From assembly GCF_002814235.1 (NCBI RefSeq), contig NZ_PHSU01000042.1, positions 116,684 through 180,683 of the forward strand: a stretch of DNA of 64,000 bases, in the 5' to 3' direction. Position numbers and translations under genes: made by a program. This stretch comes from Pseudomonas sp. QS1027. Its GTDB lineage: Bacteria > Pseudomonadota > Gammaproteobacteria > Pseudomonadales > Pseudomonadaceae. This document shows positions 37,093-46,154 of the stretch, one piece after another; the stretch's first letter is position 1; each line of letters begins with the position of its first letter. The notes under the pieces are model-generated. The model was given only the letters and a program-made list of their open reading frames with translations. It ran no database searches and was not told the DNA's origin.

Positions 37093-37275
37093 ATCGGGTT
37101 TAGTCGCCCACTGTTGAGTTAAGGCGCATAGCGCCATCGTCCTGTTCAGGCGCTTTTTTGTTGCCTGCACTTTATGGTGGCTGTGCGCAGGGCGCCCTCG
37201 GGCGCGCCGGTTCCTTAGCTCGCCGGTCGACTAACCTGCGTACAGCTGCCACCCCCATCGTTTAGTCGCGACTCG
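37093..37275 (+). ncRNA. Structured leader RNA in front of the DUF6124-like gene
   Basis: The segment first shows a small hairpin GGCGC-ATA-GCGCC that competes with an AGCGCC/GGCGCT stem ending in TTTTTT (about 37130-37159), a terminator-like choice. After this, GGTGGCTGTGCGCAGG (37176-37191) pairs with CCTGCGTACAGCTGCCACC (37235-37253), enclosing two inner hairpins, GCGCCC-TCG-GGGCGC-type and CCGG...CCGG. GTTTAGTCGC occurs on both flanks (around 37099 and 37260). From memory this leader recurs before small DUF3077/DUF6124-type genes in pseudomonads. A multi-branched RNA that controls the downstream gene, or a repeated mobile sequence, are both possible. Confidence 0.55.
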
Positions 37276-37310
37276 GTAGCAGCTCAACCCATGTTGAGAG
37301 AGCTAGACCT

Positions 37311-37649
37311 ATGTCGAAGATTACTCCCGATCCCCCCGTCAACCCGCTGTACAAGCACGACAAGACCAGCGACCGGGTATTCGCCCATTACAACCTGCCG
37401 CCGCTGGAACCGCCCGAACCTTGCAAACTGCCGGAAAGCCTGTACCGGATCCGCACGGATGTGCGCTCGGAAGAGTCGCTGACCGCCGCCTATGAGTTGC
37501 TCGAATCGGCCGCCGCGACCGCCTATGAATCCGTGGAAAACCTGAGCGGCGCCAACCGCAAGGTGGTGCTGGGCGTGGTGCACCTGATCGAGTTGGCGAA
37601 GGCGTTGGTGGATTCGGCGTTGAATGAGCGTGCCGTAGAGCACCCATAA
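37311..37649 (+). CDS. Small DUF6124/DUF3077-like protein
   Basis: 112 residues. The N-terminal half is proline-rich (PDPPVNPLYKH, NLPPLEPPEP). The C-terminal half is helical (ESLTAAYELLESAAATAYESV, ANRKVVLGVVHLIELAKALVDSAL). The layout matches a Pseudomonas-specific family of unknown function that often occurs in several copies per genome. It is preceded by the structured leader ending near 37275 and followed by a REPIN. No signal or membrane segment. Confidence 0.7.
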   Translation: MSKITPDPPVNPLYKHDKTSDRVFAHYNLPPLEPPEPCKLPESLYRIRTDVRSEESLTAAYELLESAAATAYESVENLSGANRKVVLGVVHLIELAKALVDSALNERAVEHP

Positions 37650-37668
37650 GATTTGTAGTGTCTGGGCC

Positions 37669-37773
37669 GGCCTCTTCGCGGGCAAGCTCCGCTCCCACAT
37701 TAGATTTGTGTCGTGCACAACATCCAGGCTCAACGCAAATACTGTGGGAGCGGAGCTTGCCCGCGAAGAGGCC
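37669..37773. repeat. REPIN (inverted REP pair)
   Basis: Two perfect inverted 31-base arms (37669-37699 and 37743-37773) containing GTGGGAGCGGAGCTTGCCCG flank a 43-base spacer. This is the common short-palindrome family of P. fluorescens-group genomes. It also separates a forward gene from the convergent globin operon. Confidence 0.88.
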
Positions 37774-37841
37774 AGTAGCCGTTATGCAAACACTCAGGCA
37801 ACTACACCTACACAGACAACACCAAATCGCAGCGACTCAAC

Positions 37842-38264
37842 CTAGTGCTGAATAACCTCACCGCGCATCGGCGCCAGCCGTGCAATCAAACGATTCTGCA
37901 CCGGCACCGGAATACCCTGGGCATCCATCGCCGCAATCAGGTCCTCCACCAGCGCATTAAAATCACTGCGGCTGACGTTCTGGCCCTTGTGGCTCTCGGC
38001 CATGGTGTCGCCGGTGTACACGCAAGGCCCGCCCGCCTCCACGCAGAACTGCTCGACCAGTTTGTCCCGCAGGCGCTGGATATCGATCTTGCGGAAACGC
38101 TCGACGATCCGTGGGTCATGAGCAATGTTCAGCAGCATGCCCTCGACGATCCGGGTAATCCCCGCCCGCTCGCCGAGGTCACGATAGAGGCTGTCATCCT
38201 TGGGCGGCTGCTGGGCACAACCGGCCAGCAGAAGAACAACCAGCAACAGTTTCAGACCACGCAT
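37842..38264 (-). CDS. Group 1 truncated haemoglobin with lipoprotein signal
   Basis: 140 residues. The first 16 form a lipoprotein signal with lipobox LLAGC, so the globin is predicted to be exported and membrane-anchored, unusual for a truncated haemoglobin. The globin part starts SLYRDLGERAGITRIVEGML. The proximal His lies in MAESHKGQNVSRSDFNALVEDL, the usual trHbI F-helix pattern. Last gene of an operon with a cupredoxin, a c-di-GMP phosphodiesterase and a DUF3034 protein, with the start overlapping the preceding stop (TGATG) and GGGGAG upstream. A periplasmic oxygen or NO-handling role is inference. Confidence 0.87.
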   Translation of the reverse strand: MRGLKLLLVVLLLAGCAQQPPKDDSLYRDLGERAGITRIVEGMLLNIAHDPRIVERFRKIDIQRLRDKLVEQFCVEAGGPCVYTGDTMAESHKGQNVSRSDFNALVEDLIAAMDAQGIPVPVQNRLIARLAPMRGEVIQH

Positions 38265-39124
38265 CAGAAACTCCCCTGCACGGACAGATAGGTGCCGTTC
38301 TGGTTATCCAGGGTCGCGATTTCTCCGAGCTTGGCGTAAGCCAAAACAAAGGAAACATGCTTGTTGGGGAAGTAACCGACAAACAGATCAGCCCAATCGC
38401 TCTCACCGGAAAACGACAGGTTGTCCGGCTTCTGCCGATACTCCACGCCCATGGCCCAGCGCGGGTTGAACAGTACCGCCACCGAGCCCTCCTTGAGCAG
38501 GCTGCGGGTATCGCGTCGATCACCGCCGAAGCCCATCAACCCCAGCTCGTTGGCCCGACTGTAGCGCACGCCGCCGTTGACCAGCAGGTTGTAACCGAAG
38601 GCCGCCCCCATGAACAGGCGGCTGGCGGCCAGATAGCCTTCGACGTCCTGGTCACGCTTGGCGCCCACCAGTTGCGGAATCTCGAAGTTGGTCTGGTGCT
38701 TGTACTCAAGCCCCAGGGACACCTGGGGCAAGCGGTCGTAGATCACGTCACCAAACAGCCGCACCTTCAGGCCAAGGATGTCCTGCCCCAGATGATCCTC
38801 CGGCAGGTTCAGCTTGCTGACCAGCGAGCCGAGGTCGAAGCGCTGGCGGGCAAAGGAAACCTCCACGCGGTTGTCGTAGGACGCCGCGGCCCCGGCCACA
38901 TCGAGCCGATAATCCGGAAGATTGACCGTAGTGGCGAACGCGGTGGCACTCCACTCGTTCTGTTCGCCATAGCCAGTCAACACCGCCCAGGGCGTGATCC
39001 CACCGCCCGCCGGGCCTTCGAGGCTGCTGGCCCCACCCGTGGCGATCAAACGGCCGTTGTCGGCCAGAACCGGTTGCGCACCCAGGCAGGCCAGGCCGCA
39101 GAGCAAGAGAGATAAACGCTTCAT
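38264..39124 (-). CDS. DUF3034-family protein, probably outer membrane
   Basis: 286 residues from the ATG at 39124, opening a signal peptide (MKRLSLLLCGLACLGAQPVLA). The mature part begins GRLIATGGASSLEGPAGGG and is dominated by alternating polar/hydrophobic strands ending in VQGSF, with a C-terminal Phe, consistent with a beta-barrel. The family has no known function. It sits between the EAL protein (6 bases away) and the lipoprotein globin (1-base overlap), so all are translated together. Confidence 0.8.
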   Translation of the reverse strand: MKRLSLLLCGLACLGAQPVLADNGRLIATGGASSLEGPAGGGITPWAVLTGYGEQNEWSATAFATTVNLPDYRLDVAGAAASYDNRVEVSFARQRFDLGSLVSKLNLPEDHLGQDILGLKVRLFGDVIYDRLPQVSLGLEYKHQTNFEIPQLVGAKRDQDVEGYLAASRLFMGAAFGYNLLVNGGVRYSRANELGLMGFGGDRRDTRSLLKEGSVAVLFNPRWAMGVEYRQKPDNLSFSGESDWADLFVGYFPNKHVSFVLAYAKLGEIATLDNQNGTYLSVQGSF

Positions 39125-39129
39125 GGCAG

Positions 39130-41508
39130 TCAATGAACCATAACGGACGGTGAACCCAAAGGTAAGGCAACCCAGGCCTCGAACGCCGCCGCGGTCAACG
39201 GGCGGCTGATCAGGTAACCCTGGGCGGTGTCGCAGTGCCAGCGCTCCAGCAAGCGCAGGCTGTGTGCATATTCGACGCCCTCGGCGACCACCTTGAGCCC
39301 CAGGTTGTGGCTCATTTCGATGGTCGAGCGAACGATCACCGCGTCCTCGCTGGTTTCATCCAGGTCGCGGACGAAGGATTGGTCGATCTTCAGTTCCTGC
39401 ACCGGCAGGCGCTTGAGGTGCGCCAGCGACGAGTAACCGGTGCCGAAGTCATCCACCGACAGGCTGATGCCGCACTCGCGCAGCCGGTGCAAAACCTTCA
39501 AGGCCTGCTCGGGCTCGCGCATCACGGCGCTTTCGGTGATCTCGAAAATCAATTGTTCGGCCGGCAACCGGTAGTGCTTGAGCAATGCCGAGACCCGGTC
39601 GGTCAGGTCGGGGCCGAGCAGGTCTTCTGCCGAAATATTCAACGACAGCTGCAAGCGCAGGCCCCGCTGGTTCCACTCCGACAACTGGCGCACGCCCTCC
39701 TCGATCACCCATTGGGTGAGGATCTGGATGCTGCCGGTCCGTTCGGCCAGGACGATGAACTCCGCCGGCGAGACCATGCCGAACTGCGGGTGTTGCCAGC
39801 GCAACAGGGCTTCGGCCTGACGCACGCGGCCCAGGCGAATATCCAGCTTGGGCTGGTAGTGCAGCAGCAACTCGCCATTGGCCGCGGCATGGCGCAGGTC
39901 GCGAATCAGGGTGACCTGCCGGCGGTGCGCGACGTCGCGTCCCTGTTCGTAGATCTGGATACGGCCGGGGATCTGTTCGGCATCTTTCATGGCGATGGCG
40001 GCGCGGCTGAGCAGCTCTTCGGCGGACAGGCCATCCCCCGGGAAGGCGGCAATCCCCATCCGGCAATCCAGGGCCACGTCATGCCCGGCAATCCGCTGGG
40101 GCTTGAGCAACAGTTGCTGGAGCTTGTCCGCGGTGGCGACCGCGCCGTCGCTGGCGGTGTTCTGCAGCAACAACAGAAACTCGCCGCCGATCAGGTGCGC
40201 CACGGTATCGCCTGCACGCAGGGCGCCCAGCAGGCGCTGGCCGACCTGTTGCAGCATCAGGTCCACCGAGTCGGGGCCGCCGGCTTCGCCGATCGCCCGC
40301 AGGTTGTCGATTTCCAGGTAGACCAGGGCCACCGGACGCCCGGCGCTGATCGCGCTGCCCAGGCGTTCCATGGCCAGCGCCCGGTTGGGCAGGCCGGTCA
40401 GCCCGTCGTGCAAGGCATTGTGCGCCAGTTGCTGTTCGCGCTCGGCGATACCGCTTTGCATGGAGTTGAAGGCAGTGGCCAGGAGCCCCAGTTCATCACT
40501 GCGCTTGAGCGGCACCGGGGTCTGGTAATCGCCCTGGCCGATCCGTTCCGCCGCCTGGGCCAGGGCCCGCACCGGCTGCGAAACACTGCGCGCCAGCAAC
40601 AAGGCACCGGCCAGGGATGCCACCAGCGAGATCAGGGCGATCAGCAGAATGTTCTGGTCGAGCGGCGCGAACGCCTGCATCGCCGCATCCAGCGGACTTT
40701 GCAGCAAGGCGATGACCTGGTTGTCATTTTCGTCGGCCGTACTGGCCAGCATCAGGGTCTTGCTGAGGAAGCTGTGCTGCTCATATTCGGTCAGTTCCTG
40801 TATGTGTTTCGTGGCGTTGGCGAGCATCAGATGCTCAATGCTTTCGGCCATGGCCGGCGGCTGGGTGCTCACCAATTGCCCGGGCTGCTGCATGTCCACG
40901 GTCAGGAACGACACTTCCAGGTTGCTCAGCGAACGCAGCTCGCGGGCAAACGCGGTGTCCATGGAAAAGCCCATCACCACCCGGGCAATCGGCAAGGGCG
41001 CCAGCACCGGTGCTTCCACCAACAGGTGCGGCTGGCCCTGCAACGGCACGATCAGGGTCGATTGCCTGGCCCGCCGCGCGTCGCGCAAGGCCTGGTCATA
41101 GCGGAACTGCGAACCTTCGGGCGCCTCGGCCAGGGTGCTGGCAAGGACCTTGCCGTCCATGCTCAAAAGGATCATGTCAGTGGCGTTGATGCGCTTGCCG
41201 TGGTTGATCAGCACCGAACGGATGGTCGCCGAGTCGCCGCTGGCGACCGCATCGCGAAAGCCGAAATCCGCCGCCAACAGTTGCACGCCATCGCTCAGGC
41301 GTCGGCTCTGGACATCCAGCAGGCGTTCGAAGACCCGGGTACCGAGCTGCAATTGTTCGGCAGCCTGGCTGCGGATCGCGCTGCTGGTGGCCGCCTTGAC
41401 GCTGAAATACAGCGCGCCGACCACCACCAGCAACAGCAGGATCAGGACGCAGGCGACCCGCGCCTGAAAGCTACTTCGCAGTTTCACTGACAGCTTTATT
41501 GAAGGCAT
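39130..41508 (-). CDS. Membrane dCache-HAMP-GGDEF(degenerate)-EAL phosphodiesterase
   Basis: 792 residues if started at ATG 41508; GTG 41520 or GTG 41484 are also possible, since the start overlaps the upstream gene. A first helix (ACVLILLLLVVVGALYF), a periplasmic Cache-like domain (about 30-290), a second helix (LLIALISLVASLAGALLLA), HAMP, then GGDEF and EAL. The GGDEF signature reads IGGEF and the metal-site YLDLD reads YLEID, so no cyclase activity is expected. The EAL domain is intact: EALLRWQHP, NISAEDL, EITESAV, VDDFGTGYSS, LKIDQSF, AEGVE. Operon neighbours are a cupredoxin, a barrel-like protein and a lipoprotein globin, all exported. Confidence 0.88.
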   Translation of the reverse strand: MPSIKLSVKLRSSFQARVACVLILLLLVVVGALYFSVKAATSSAIRSQAAEQLQLGTRVFERLLDVQSRRLSDGVQLLAADFGFRDAVASGDSATIRSVLINHGKRINATDMILLSMDGKVLASTLAEAPEGSQFRYDQALRDARRARQSTLIVPLQGQPHLLVEAPVLAPLPIARVVMGFSMDTAFARELRSLSNLEVSFLTVDMQQPGQLVSTQPPAMAESIEHLMLANATKHIQELTEYEQHSFLSKTLMLASTADENDNQVIALLQSPLDAAMQAFAPLDQNILLIALISLVASLAGALLLARSVSQPVRALAQAAERIGQGDYQTPVPLKRSDELGLLATAFNSMQSGIAEREQQLAHNALHDGLTGLPNRALAMERLGSAISAGRPVALVYLEIDNLRAIGEAGGPDSVDLMLQQVGQRLLGALRAGDTVAHLIGGEFLLLLQNTASDGAVATADKLQQLLLKPQRIAGHDVALDCRMGIAAFPGDGLSAEELLSRAAIAMKDAEQIPGRIQIYEQGRDVAHRRQVTLIRDLRHAAANGELLLHYQPKLDIRLGRVRQAEALLRWQHPQFGMVSPAEFIVLAERTGSIQILTQWVIEEGVRQLSEWNQRGLRLQLSLNISAEDLLGPDLTDRVSALLKHYRLPAEQLIFEITESAVMREPEQALKVLHRLRECGISLSVDDFGTGYSSLAHLKRLPVQELKIDQSFVRDLDETSEDAVIVRSTIEMSHNLGLKVVAEGVEYAHSLRLLERWHCDTAQGYLISRPLTAAAFEAWVALPLGSPSVMVH

Positions 41509-42160
41509 CGCCGAAAGCACTCGGAGCCGGCGCCGCGGGTGCGTCCGGTGACAGTGGTTGGATCGACAGGCTGAAGCGCTGCTTCAGGTCCGTGGCGGAC
41601 ACACCGATTTCGCCTCCTGGCTGCGGCAGCATATCGGCCACCTGGGGATGCCAGAGCGTCACGTGGTAGCGGCCGGCGGGCAGTTTGTCGAAACGGATCA
41701 GGCCCTTTTTATCACTGACCGCGAACCAGGGATCGTCGGTCACATAGACATAGCCAAGCATCCAGTCATGGATGTTGCAACCCAGCACCACGATACCGGG
41801 CTTGTCGAACAGCACCGGGTCCGACGGCGTGCCTTCGTACAGGCGCAGTTCAAAGCGCTTGGGCGTCGAGAAGGAATAGACCTGATGGCGGATATTGTCA
41901 CTGTTGGGAAAGCGGATCTGGGTGCCGGTATGCACCGCCAGCACATGGGGGTCGTACTGTTTGTCGCGCTGGTCCATGTCGGCCTTGAGGCTGAGGACAG
42001 GCGGCGGCGCATCGCCCTGCAGGGTCAAGACCGCGTTCGGCAAGGGCTTGCCGTCCTGATCGACGATCTCGGCCTGGAAACCGGCGGCGGCGCTCAGGCC
42101 GCTCGACAGCAGGCATGCAACAAGTAGAAACAAACCAATCAACGAGGTTGGGCGGGCCAT
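41471..42160 (-). CDS. Periplasmic cupredoxin-like protein (methylamine-utilisation type)
   Basis: 229 residues from ATG 42160 (ATG 42175 is an alternative). A signal peptide (SLIGLFLLVACLLSSGLSAAA) precedes a cupredoxin fold. Candidate type 1 copper ligands are His in NIRHQVYSFS, and Cys and His in VVLGCNIHDWMLGYV with Met from the same loop. The C-terminal part has a carboxypeptidase-regulatory-like strand region (GLIRFDKLPAGRYHVTLWHP). Related proteins are annotated as methylamine utilisation factors, but no mau genes are near. First gene of the operon; overlaps the next gene by 38 bases. Confidence 0.8.
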   Translation of the reverse strand: MARPTSLIGLFLLVACLLSSGLSAAAGFQAEIVDQDGKPLPNAVLTLQGDAPPPVLSLKADMDQRDKQYDPHVLAVHTGTQIRFPNSDNIRHQVYSFSTPKRFELRLYEGTPSDPVLFDKPGIVVLGCNIHDWMLGYVYVTDDPWFAVSDKKGLIRFDKLPAGRYHVTLWHPQVADMLPQPGGEIGVSATDLKQRFSLSIQPLSPDAPAAPAPSAFGDAFNKAVSETAK

Positions 42161-42458
42161 GCAGCAACTACTCATAAGTGGGTGATCGTGGGGGCCGACC
42201 TTGGCATAAAAGCGTTCCGCGAATGCAGATTACCGGGGCTTGCAGGGAAGAGCACGCGGCAAATGGGGCCATTAGCCACTATTCTGGCAAAGCCGACGAA
42301 CAACCGTGCGCCCGGCCAAACCTCTACAGAAAAAGTAACCCTGTACAACGCTTATTGACCAACTATCGGCCGACTTTCGCAAAGCTATACCCCTCGGCCA
42401 TTGAAACCACCGGCGGCTCGCCCCATCTAACTGGCATATATCACTGTGCAGGTGCCCC

Positions 42459-44891
42459 ATGAGCGAGCAGCAGGAATTCCCTGAACATCCGACCCTAGAG
42501 GCCGACACCGAACACACCCTTGACGATGCCCACGCCGCGAGCGCCTCCGGCACCGGCCTGGCGCTGCCCGGGCAGAACCTGCCGGACAAGGTCTATATCA
42601 TCCCGATCCACAACCGCCCGTTCTTCCCGGCCCAGGTGCTGCCGGTCATCGTCAACGAAGAACCCTGGGCCGAAACCCTGGAACTGGTGAGCAAGTCCGA
42701 TCACCACTCCCTGGCGCTGTTCTTCATGGACACGCCCAGCGAAGACACCCGCCATTTCGACACCAAGGCGCTGCCCGAGTACGGCACCCTGGTGAAGGTC
42801 CACCATGCCAGTCGCGAAGGCGGCAAATTGCAGTTTGTCGCCCAGGGCCTGACCCGGGTGCGTATCCGTACCTGGCTCAAGCACCATCGCCCGCCGTACC
42901 TGGTGGAAGTCGAATACCCACACCAGCCGAGCGATCCGACCGACGAGGTCAAGGCCTACGGCATGGCCCTGATCAATGCGATCAAGGAGCTGTTGCCGCT
43001 CAATCCGCTGTACAGCGAAGAGTTGAAGAACTACCTCAACCGCTTCAGCCCCAACGATCCGTCGCCGCTGACCGACTTCGCCGCCGCCCTGACCTCGGCC
43101 ACCGGCAACGAACTGCAGGAAGTACTCGACTGCGTGCCGATGCTCAAGCGCATGGAAAAAGTCCTGCCGATGCTGCGCAAGGAAGTCGAAGTCGCGCGGC
43201 TGCAAAAGGAAATCTCCGCCGAGGTGAACCGCAAGATCGGCGAGCACCAGCGCGAGTTCTTCCTCAAGGAACAGCTCAAGGTCATCCAGCAGGAGCTGGG
43301 GCTGACCAAGGACGACCGCAGCGCCGACCTCGAACAGTTCGAGCAGCGCTTGCAGGGCAAGGTCCTCCCGGCCCAGGCGCAAAAGCGCATCACCGAGGAA
43401 ATGAACAAGCTGTCGATCCTCGAGACCGGCTCGCCGGAATACGCCGTCACCCGCAATTACCTGGAATGGGCCACTGCCCTGCCCTGGGGCGTGTATGGCG
43501 AAGACAAGCTCGACCTCAAGCATGCGCGCAAGGTCCTCGACCTGCACCATGCAGGCCTGGATGACATCAAGGCACGTATCCTCGAATTCCTCGCGGTCGG
43601 CGCCTACAAGGGCGAGATCAGCGGCTCCATCGTCCTGCTGGTGGGGCCGCCGGGCGTGGGCAAGACCAGCGTCGGCAAATCCATCGCCGAATCCCTCGGG
43701 CGGCCGTTCTATCGCTTCAGCGTCGGCGGCATGCGCGACGAAGCCGAGATCAAGGGCCACCGCCGCACCTATATCGGCGCCCAGCCGGGCAAGCTGGTGC
43801 AGGCCTTGAAAGAGGTCGAGGTGATGAACCCGGTGATCATGCTCGACGAGATCGACAAGATGGGCCAGAGCTTCCAGGGCGACCCGGCCTCGGCGCTGCT
43901 GGAAACCCTCGACCCGGAACAGAACGTGGATTTCCTCGACCACTACCTGGACCTGCGCCTGGACCTGTCGAAAGTGCTGTTCATCTGCACCGCCAACACC
44001 CTGGATTCGATCCCGGGTCCGTTGCTGGATCGGATGGAAGTGATTCGCCTGTCGGGCTATATCACCGAGGAAAAACTCGCCATCGCCAAGCGCCACCTGT
44101 GGCCCAAGCAGTTGGCAAAGGCCGGCGTCAGCAAAAGCAGCCTGAGCATCAGCGACGGTGCCTTGCGCGCGGTGATCGACGGTTACGCCCGGGAAGCCGG
44201 GGTCCGTCAGTTGGAGAAACAACTGGGCAAACTGGTGCGCAAGGCGGTGGTCAAGTTGCTGGACGCGCCGGACACGGCGATCAAGATCGGCAACAAGGAC
44301 CTCGAAGCCTCGCTGGGTATGCCGGTGTTCCGTAATGAACAGGTGCTCTCCGGGGTCGGTGTGATCACCGGTCTGGCCTGGACCAGTATGGGGGGTGCCA
44401 CTTTGCCGATCGAGGCGACCCGCATCCATACGCTCAACCGGGGTTTCAAGCTCACCGGGCAGTTGGGTGAGGTGATGAAGGAATCGGCGGAGATCGCCTA
44501 CAGCTACGTCAGCTCGAACCTCAAGCAGTTTGGCGGCGATCCGGAGTTTTTCGATAAAGCCTTTGTGCATCTGCATGTGCCGGAAGGCGCGACGCCGAAA
44601 GACGGTCCGAGTGCCGGGGTGACCATGGCCAGTGCGCTGCTGTCCCTGGCGCGTAACCAGCCACCGAAGAAGGGCGTGGCCATGACCGGTGAGCTGACGC
44701 TGACCGGGCATGTGCTGCCGATTGGCGGGGTGCGCGAGAAGGTGATTGCGGCGAGGCGGCAGAAGCTGTTCGAGCTGATCCTGCCGGACGCCAACCGTGG
44801 GCATTTCGAGGAGTTGCCGGATTACCTGAAGGAAGGCATCACGGTGCACTTCGCCAAGCGCTTCTCGGATGCGGCGAAGATTTTGTTCTAA
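42459..44891 (+). CDS. asrA: ATP-dependent Lon-family protease, AsrA type
   Basis: 810 residues, AGGTG upstream. Lon substrate-binding domain (VYIIPIHNRPFFPAQVLPVIV), coiled middle, AAA+ module with Walker A GPPGVGKTSVGKS and Walker B VIMLDEIDKMGQ, and S16 protease domain with catalytic Ser in PKDGPSAGVTMASALL and Lys in GGVREKVIAARR. The acidic N-terminal extension and the neighbouring icp-like gene match the alternative Lon (AsrA, PA0779) of P. aeruginosa, linked to the heat-shock and tobramycin response, rather than the housekeeping Lon of the clpX region. Unfolded-protein degradation in the cytoplasm. Confidence 0.9.
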   Translation: MSEQQEFPEHPTLEADTEHTLDDAHAASASGTGLALPGQNLPDKVYIIPIHNRPFFPAQVLPVIVNEEPWAETLELVSKSDHHSLALFFMDTPSEDTRHFDTKALPEYGTLVKVHHASREGGKLQFVAQGLTRVRIRTWLKHHRPPYLVEVEYPHQPSDPTDEVKAYGMALINAIKELLPLNPLYSEELKNYLNRFSPNDPSPLTDFAAALTSATGNELQEVLDCVPMLKRMEKVLPMLRKEVEVARLQKEISAEVNRKIGEHQREFFLKEQLKVIQQELGLTKDDRSADLEQFEQRLQGKVLPAQAQKRITEEMNKLSILETGSPEYAVTRNYLEWATALPWGVYGEDKLDLKHARKVLDLHHAGLDDIKARILEFLAVGAYKGEISGSIVLLVGPPGVGKTSVGKSIAESLGRPFYRFSVGGMRDEAEIKGHRRTYIGAQPGKLVQALKEVEVMNPVIMLDEIDKMGQSFQGDPASALLETLDPEQNVDFLDHYLDLRLDLSKVLFICTANTLDSIPGPLLDRMEVIRLSGYITEEKLAIAKRHLWPKQLAKAGVSKSSLSISDGALRAVIDGYAREAGVRQLEKQLGKLVRKAVVKLLDAPDTAIKIGNKDLEASLGMPVFRNEQVLSGVGVITGLAWTSMGGATLPIEATRIHTLNRGFKLTGQLGEVMKESAEIAYSYVSSNLKQFGGDPEFFDKAFVHLHVPEGATPKDGPSAGVTMASALLSLARNQPPKKGVAMTGELTLTGHVLPIGGVREKVIAARRQKLFELILPDANRGHFEELPDYLKEGITVHFAKRFSDAAKILF

Positions 44892-44914
44892 CGGATAGCG
44901 ACCATGCGCGGACC

Positions 44915-45004
44915 TGTAGGAGCCGGCTTGCTGGCGATTGCAATCTAACCGTCGACGCCTTTGTCGACTGATCAACCGCAATCGCCAGCAAGCCGGCTCC
45001 TACA
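44915..45004. repeat. REPIN (inverted REP pair)
   Basis: Perfect 27-base inverted arms (44915-44941 and 44978-45004) beginning TGTAGGAGCCGGCTTGCTGG. The spacer has a GTCGAC...GTCGAC mini-hairpin. It is a different REP family from the one at 37669 and the same as the solitary copy at 32962. Confidence 0.88.
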
Positions 45005-45124
45005 AGGACCGCGCCGTCTGGTATGGCGGGTCAAGACGCTATCCGCGCTCTCAAACGCCAGGCATTAGTGCAACGCCAGCTCCACGGGTTATGCTCGGTC
45101 ATCGCTGTAATAACTGGAGACACT

Positions 45125-45517
45125 ATGACCCCGACTCGCCTGCTGCTGCCGTTAAGCCTCGCCTTGCTCGCCGCCTGTGCCCAGCAACCGCGCCAGAACG
45201 TGACGCTGGAAAAACAGAGTGACTGTCCGATGCAACTCAAGACCGGGCAGAACATGATCCTCAGCCTGCCCAGCAACCCCACCACCGGTTTTCGCTGGGC
45301 CATCCAGGACTCGGCCGGCGGCGTGCTGAAAAGCCTCGGCCCGGAGGTCTACCACAACCCCGACGACAACGGCCTGGTGGGCAGCGGCGGGCAATCGACC
45401 TGGCGCTTCCAGGCCTTCGCCGCCGGCACCGGGCGCCTGCGCCTGACCTACCAGCAACCCTGGGAACCGGAAGCCGCGCCGGCACAAAGCTTCGACTGCC
45501 CGATCACGGTGAACTGA
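45125..45517 (+). CDS. icp: Chagasin-family cysteine-peptidase inhibitor (Icp), lipoprotein
   Basis: 130 residues, GGAGA before the ATG. A lipobox (LALLAAC) gives an exported lipoprotein. Chagasin inhibitor loops are visible: NPTTGFRW, the glycine-rich GSGGQSTWRF and QPWEPE near the end (the RPW-type loop). It would block papain-like cysteine peptidases in the periplasm or outside. In P. aeruginosa icp (PA0778) also neighbours asrA, supporting the call. Confidence 0.88.
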   Translation: MTPTRLLLPLSLALLAACAQQPRQNVTLEKQSDCPMQLKTGQNMILSLPSNPTTGFRWAIQDSAGGVLKSLGPEVYHNPDDNGLVGSGGQSTWRFQAFAAGTGRLRLTYQQPWEPEAAPAQSFDCPITVN

Positions 45518-45518
45518 C

Positions 45519-46154
45519 ATGCCTTGGCTGATCCTCGCCCTGATGGGGGCTGCCGCGTTCCTCTACGGCGTGAGCATCGAGCTGCCGATGCTGTGCCTGC
45601 TGACCAAGCCGGTGCCGGTGTTGGTCCTGCTCGGCTGGTTGCACGATGCGCCGGTGACCGAGTATCGCCGCTGGATCGGCCTGGGTTTGATCTTTTCCCT
45701 GCTGGGAGATGTGCTGCTGGCCTGGCCGGGCGATCTGTTCGTGTTCGGCCTGGGCGCGTTCCTGGTCGCACACCTGGCCTACCTCAAGGCTTACCTGGGC
45801 GACTGCCGTCGACTGGCGCCATTGCCCTTGTTGCTGGCCCTGCTGATCGGCGCCGGCTTGCTCGGCATCCTGATGTCCAAGGGCCTGGGCGACCTGCTGA
45901 TCCCGGTCACGGTTTACGCACTGGCCATCAGCGCCATGCTCTGGCGCGCCCTGGCCCGCCTGGGTACCGATGTGCCCAAGCGCTCCGCCCTTCTGGCGGC
46001 CGCCGGCGCCCTGACCTTCGCCTTCTCCGACAGCCTGATCGGCATCGATCGCTTCGTGGTCAAGTTCGCCGCCGCGCCTTACCTGATCATCATTGCCTAC
46101 TGGCTGGGACAATGGGGCATTGCGGCCTCGGCCTTCAGCCAGAAGCCGCGCTGA
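45519..46154 (+). CDS. YhhN-family membrane protein (lysoplasmalogenase-like)
   Basis: 211 residues, about eight membrane helices. Starts one base after the icp stop, so translation is coupled. YhhN/TMEM86 features: LLTKPVPVLVLLGWL, FSLLGDVLLAWPGDLFVFGLGAFLVAHLAYL (split here at the catalytic acidic GD and H), and FAFSDSLIGIDRF. Characterised relatives hydrolyse lysoplasmalogens; bacterial substrates are uncertain. Confidence 0.85.
   Translation: MPWLILALMGAAAFLYGVSIELPMLCLLTKPVPVLVLLGWLHDAPVTEYRRWIGLGLIFSLLGDVLLAWPGDLFVFGLGAFLVAHLAYLKAYLGDCRRLAPLPLLLALLIGAGLLGILMSKGLGDLLIPVTVYALAISAMLWRALARLGTDVPKRSALLAAAGALTFAFSDSLIGIDRFVVKFAAAPYLIIIAYWLGQWGIAASAFSQKPR

Noticed and set aside
39235..41490. 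A 751-codon open frame on the + strand opposite the EAL protein gene.
   Set aside because: Same reason: the minus strand carries intact HAMP and EAL motifs; the + frame is rich in Gln/Arg/His repeats with no family resemblance.
42176..42458. A small gene or RNA between the cupredoxin and Lon genes.
   Set aside because: No frame with a start signal and no stable hairpin with a T-run; probably the promoter region of both divergent genes.
42495..44981. An 828-codon open frame on the minus strand opposite the Lon gene.
   Set aside because: It is a by-product of GC-rich codon bias. The + strand encodes a complete Lon with all catalytic motifs, while the minus frame shows no domain and low-complexity Gln/Arg/Leu composition.
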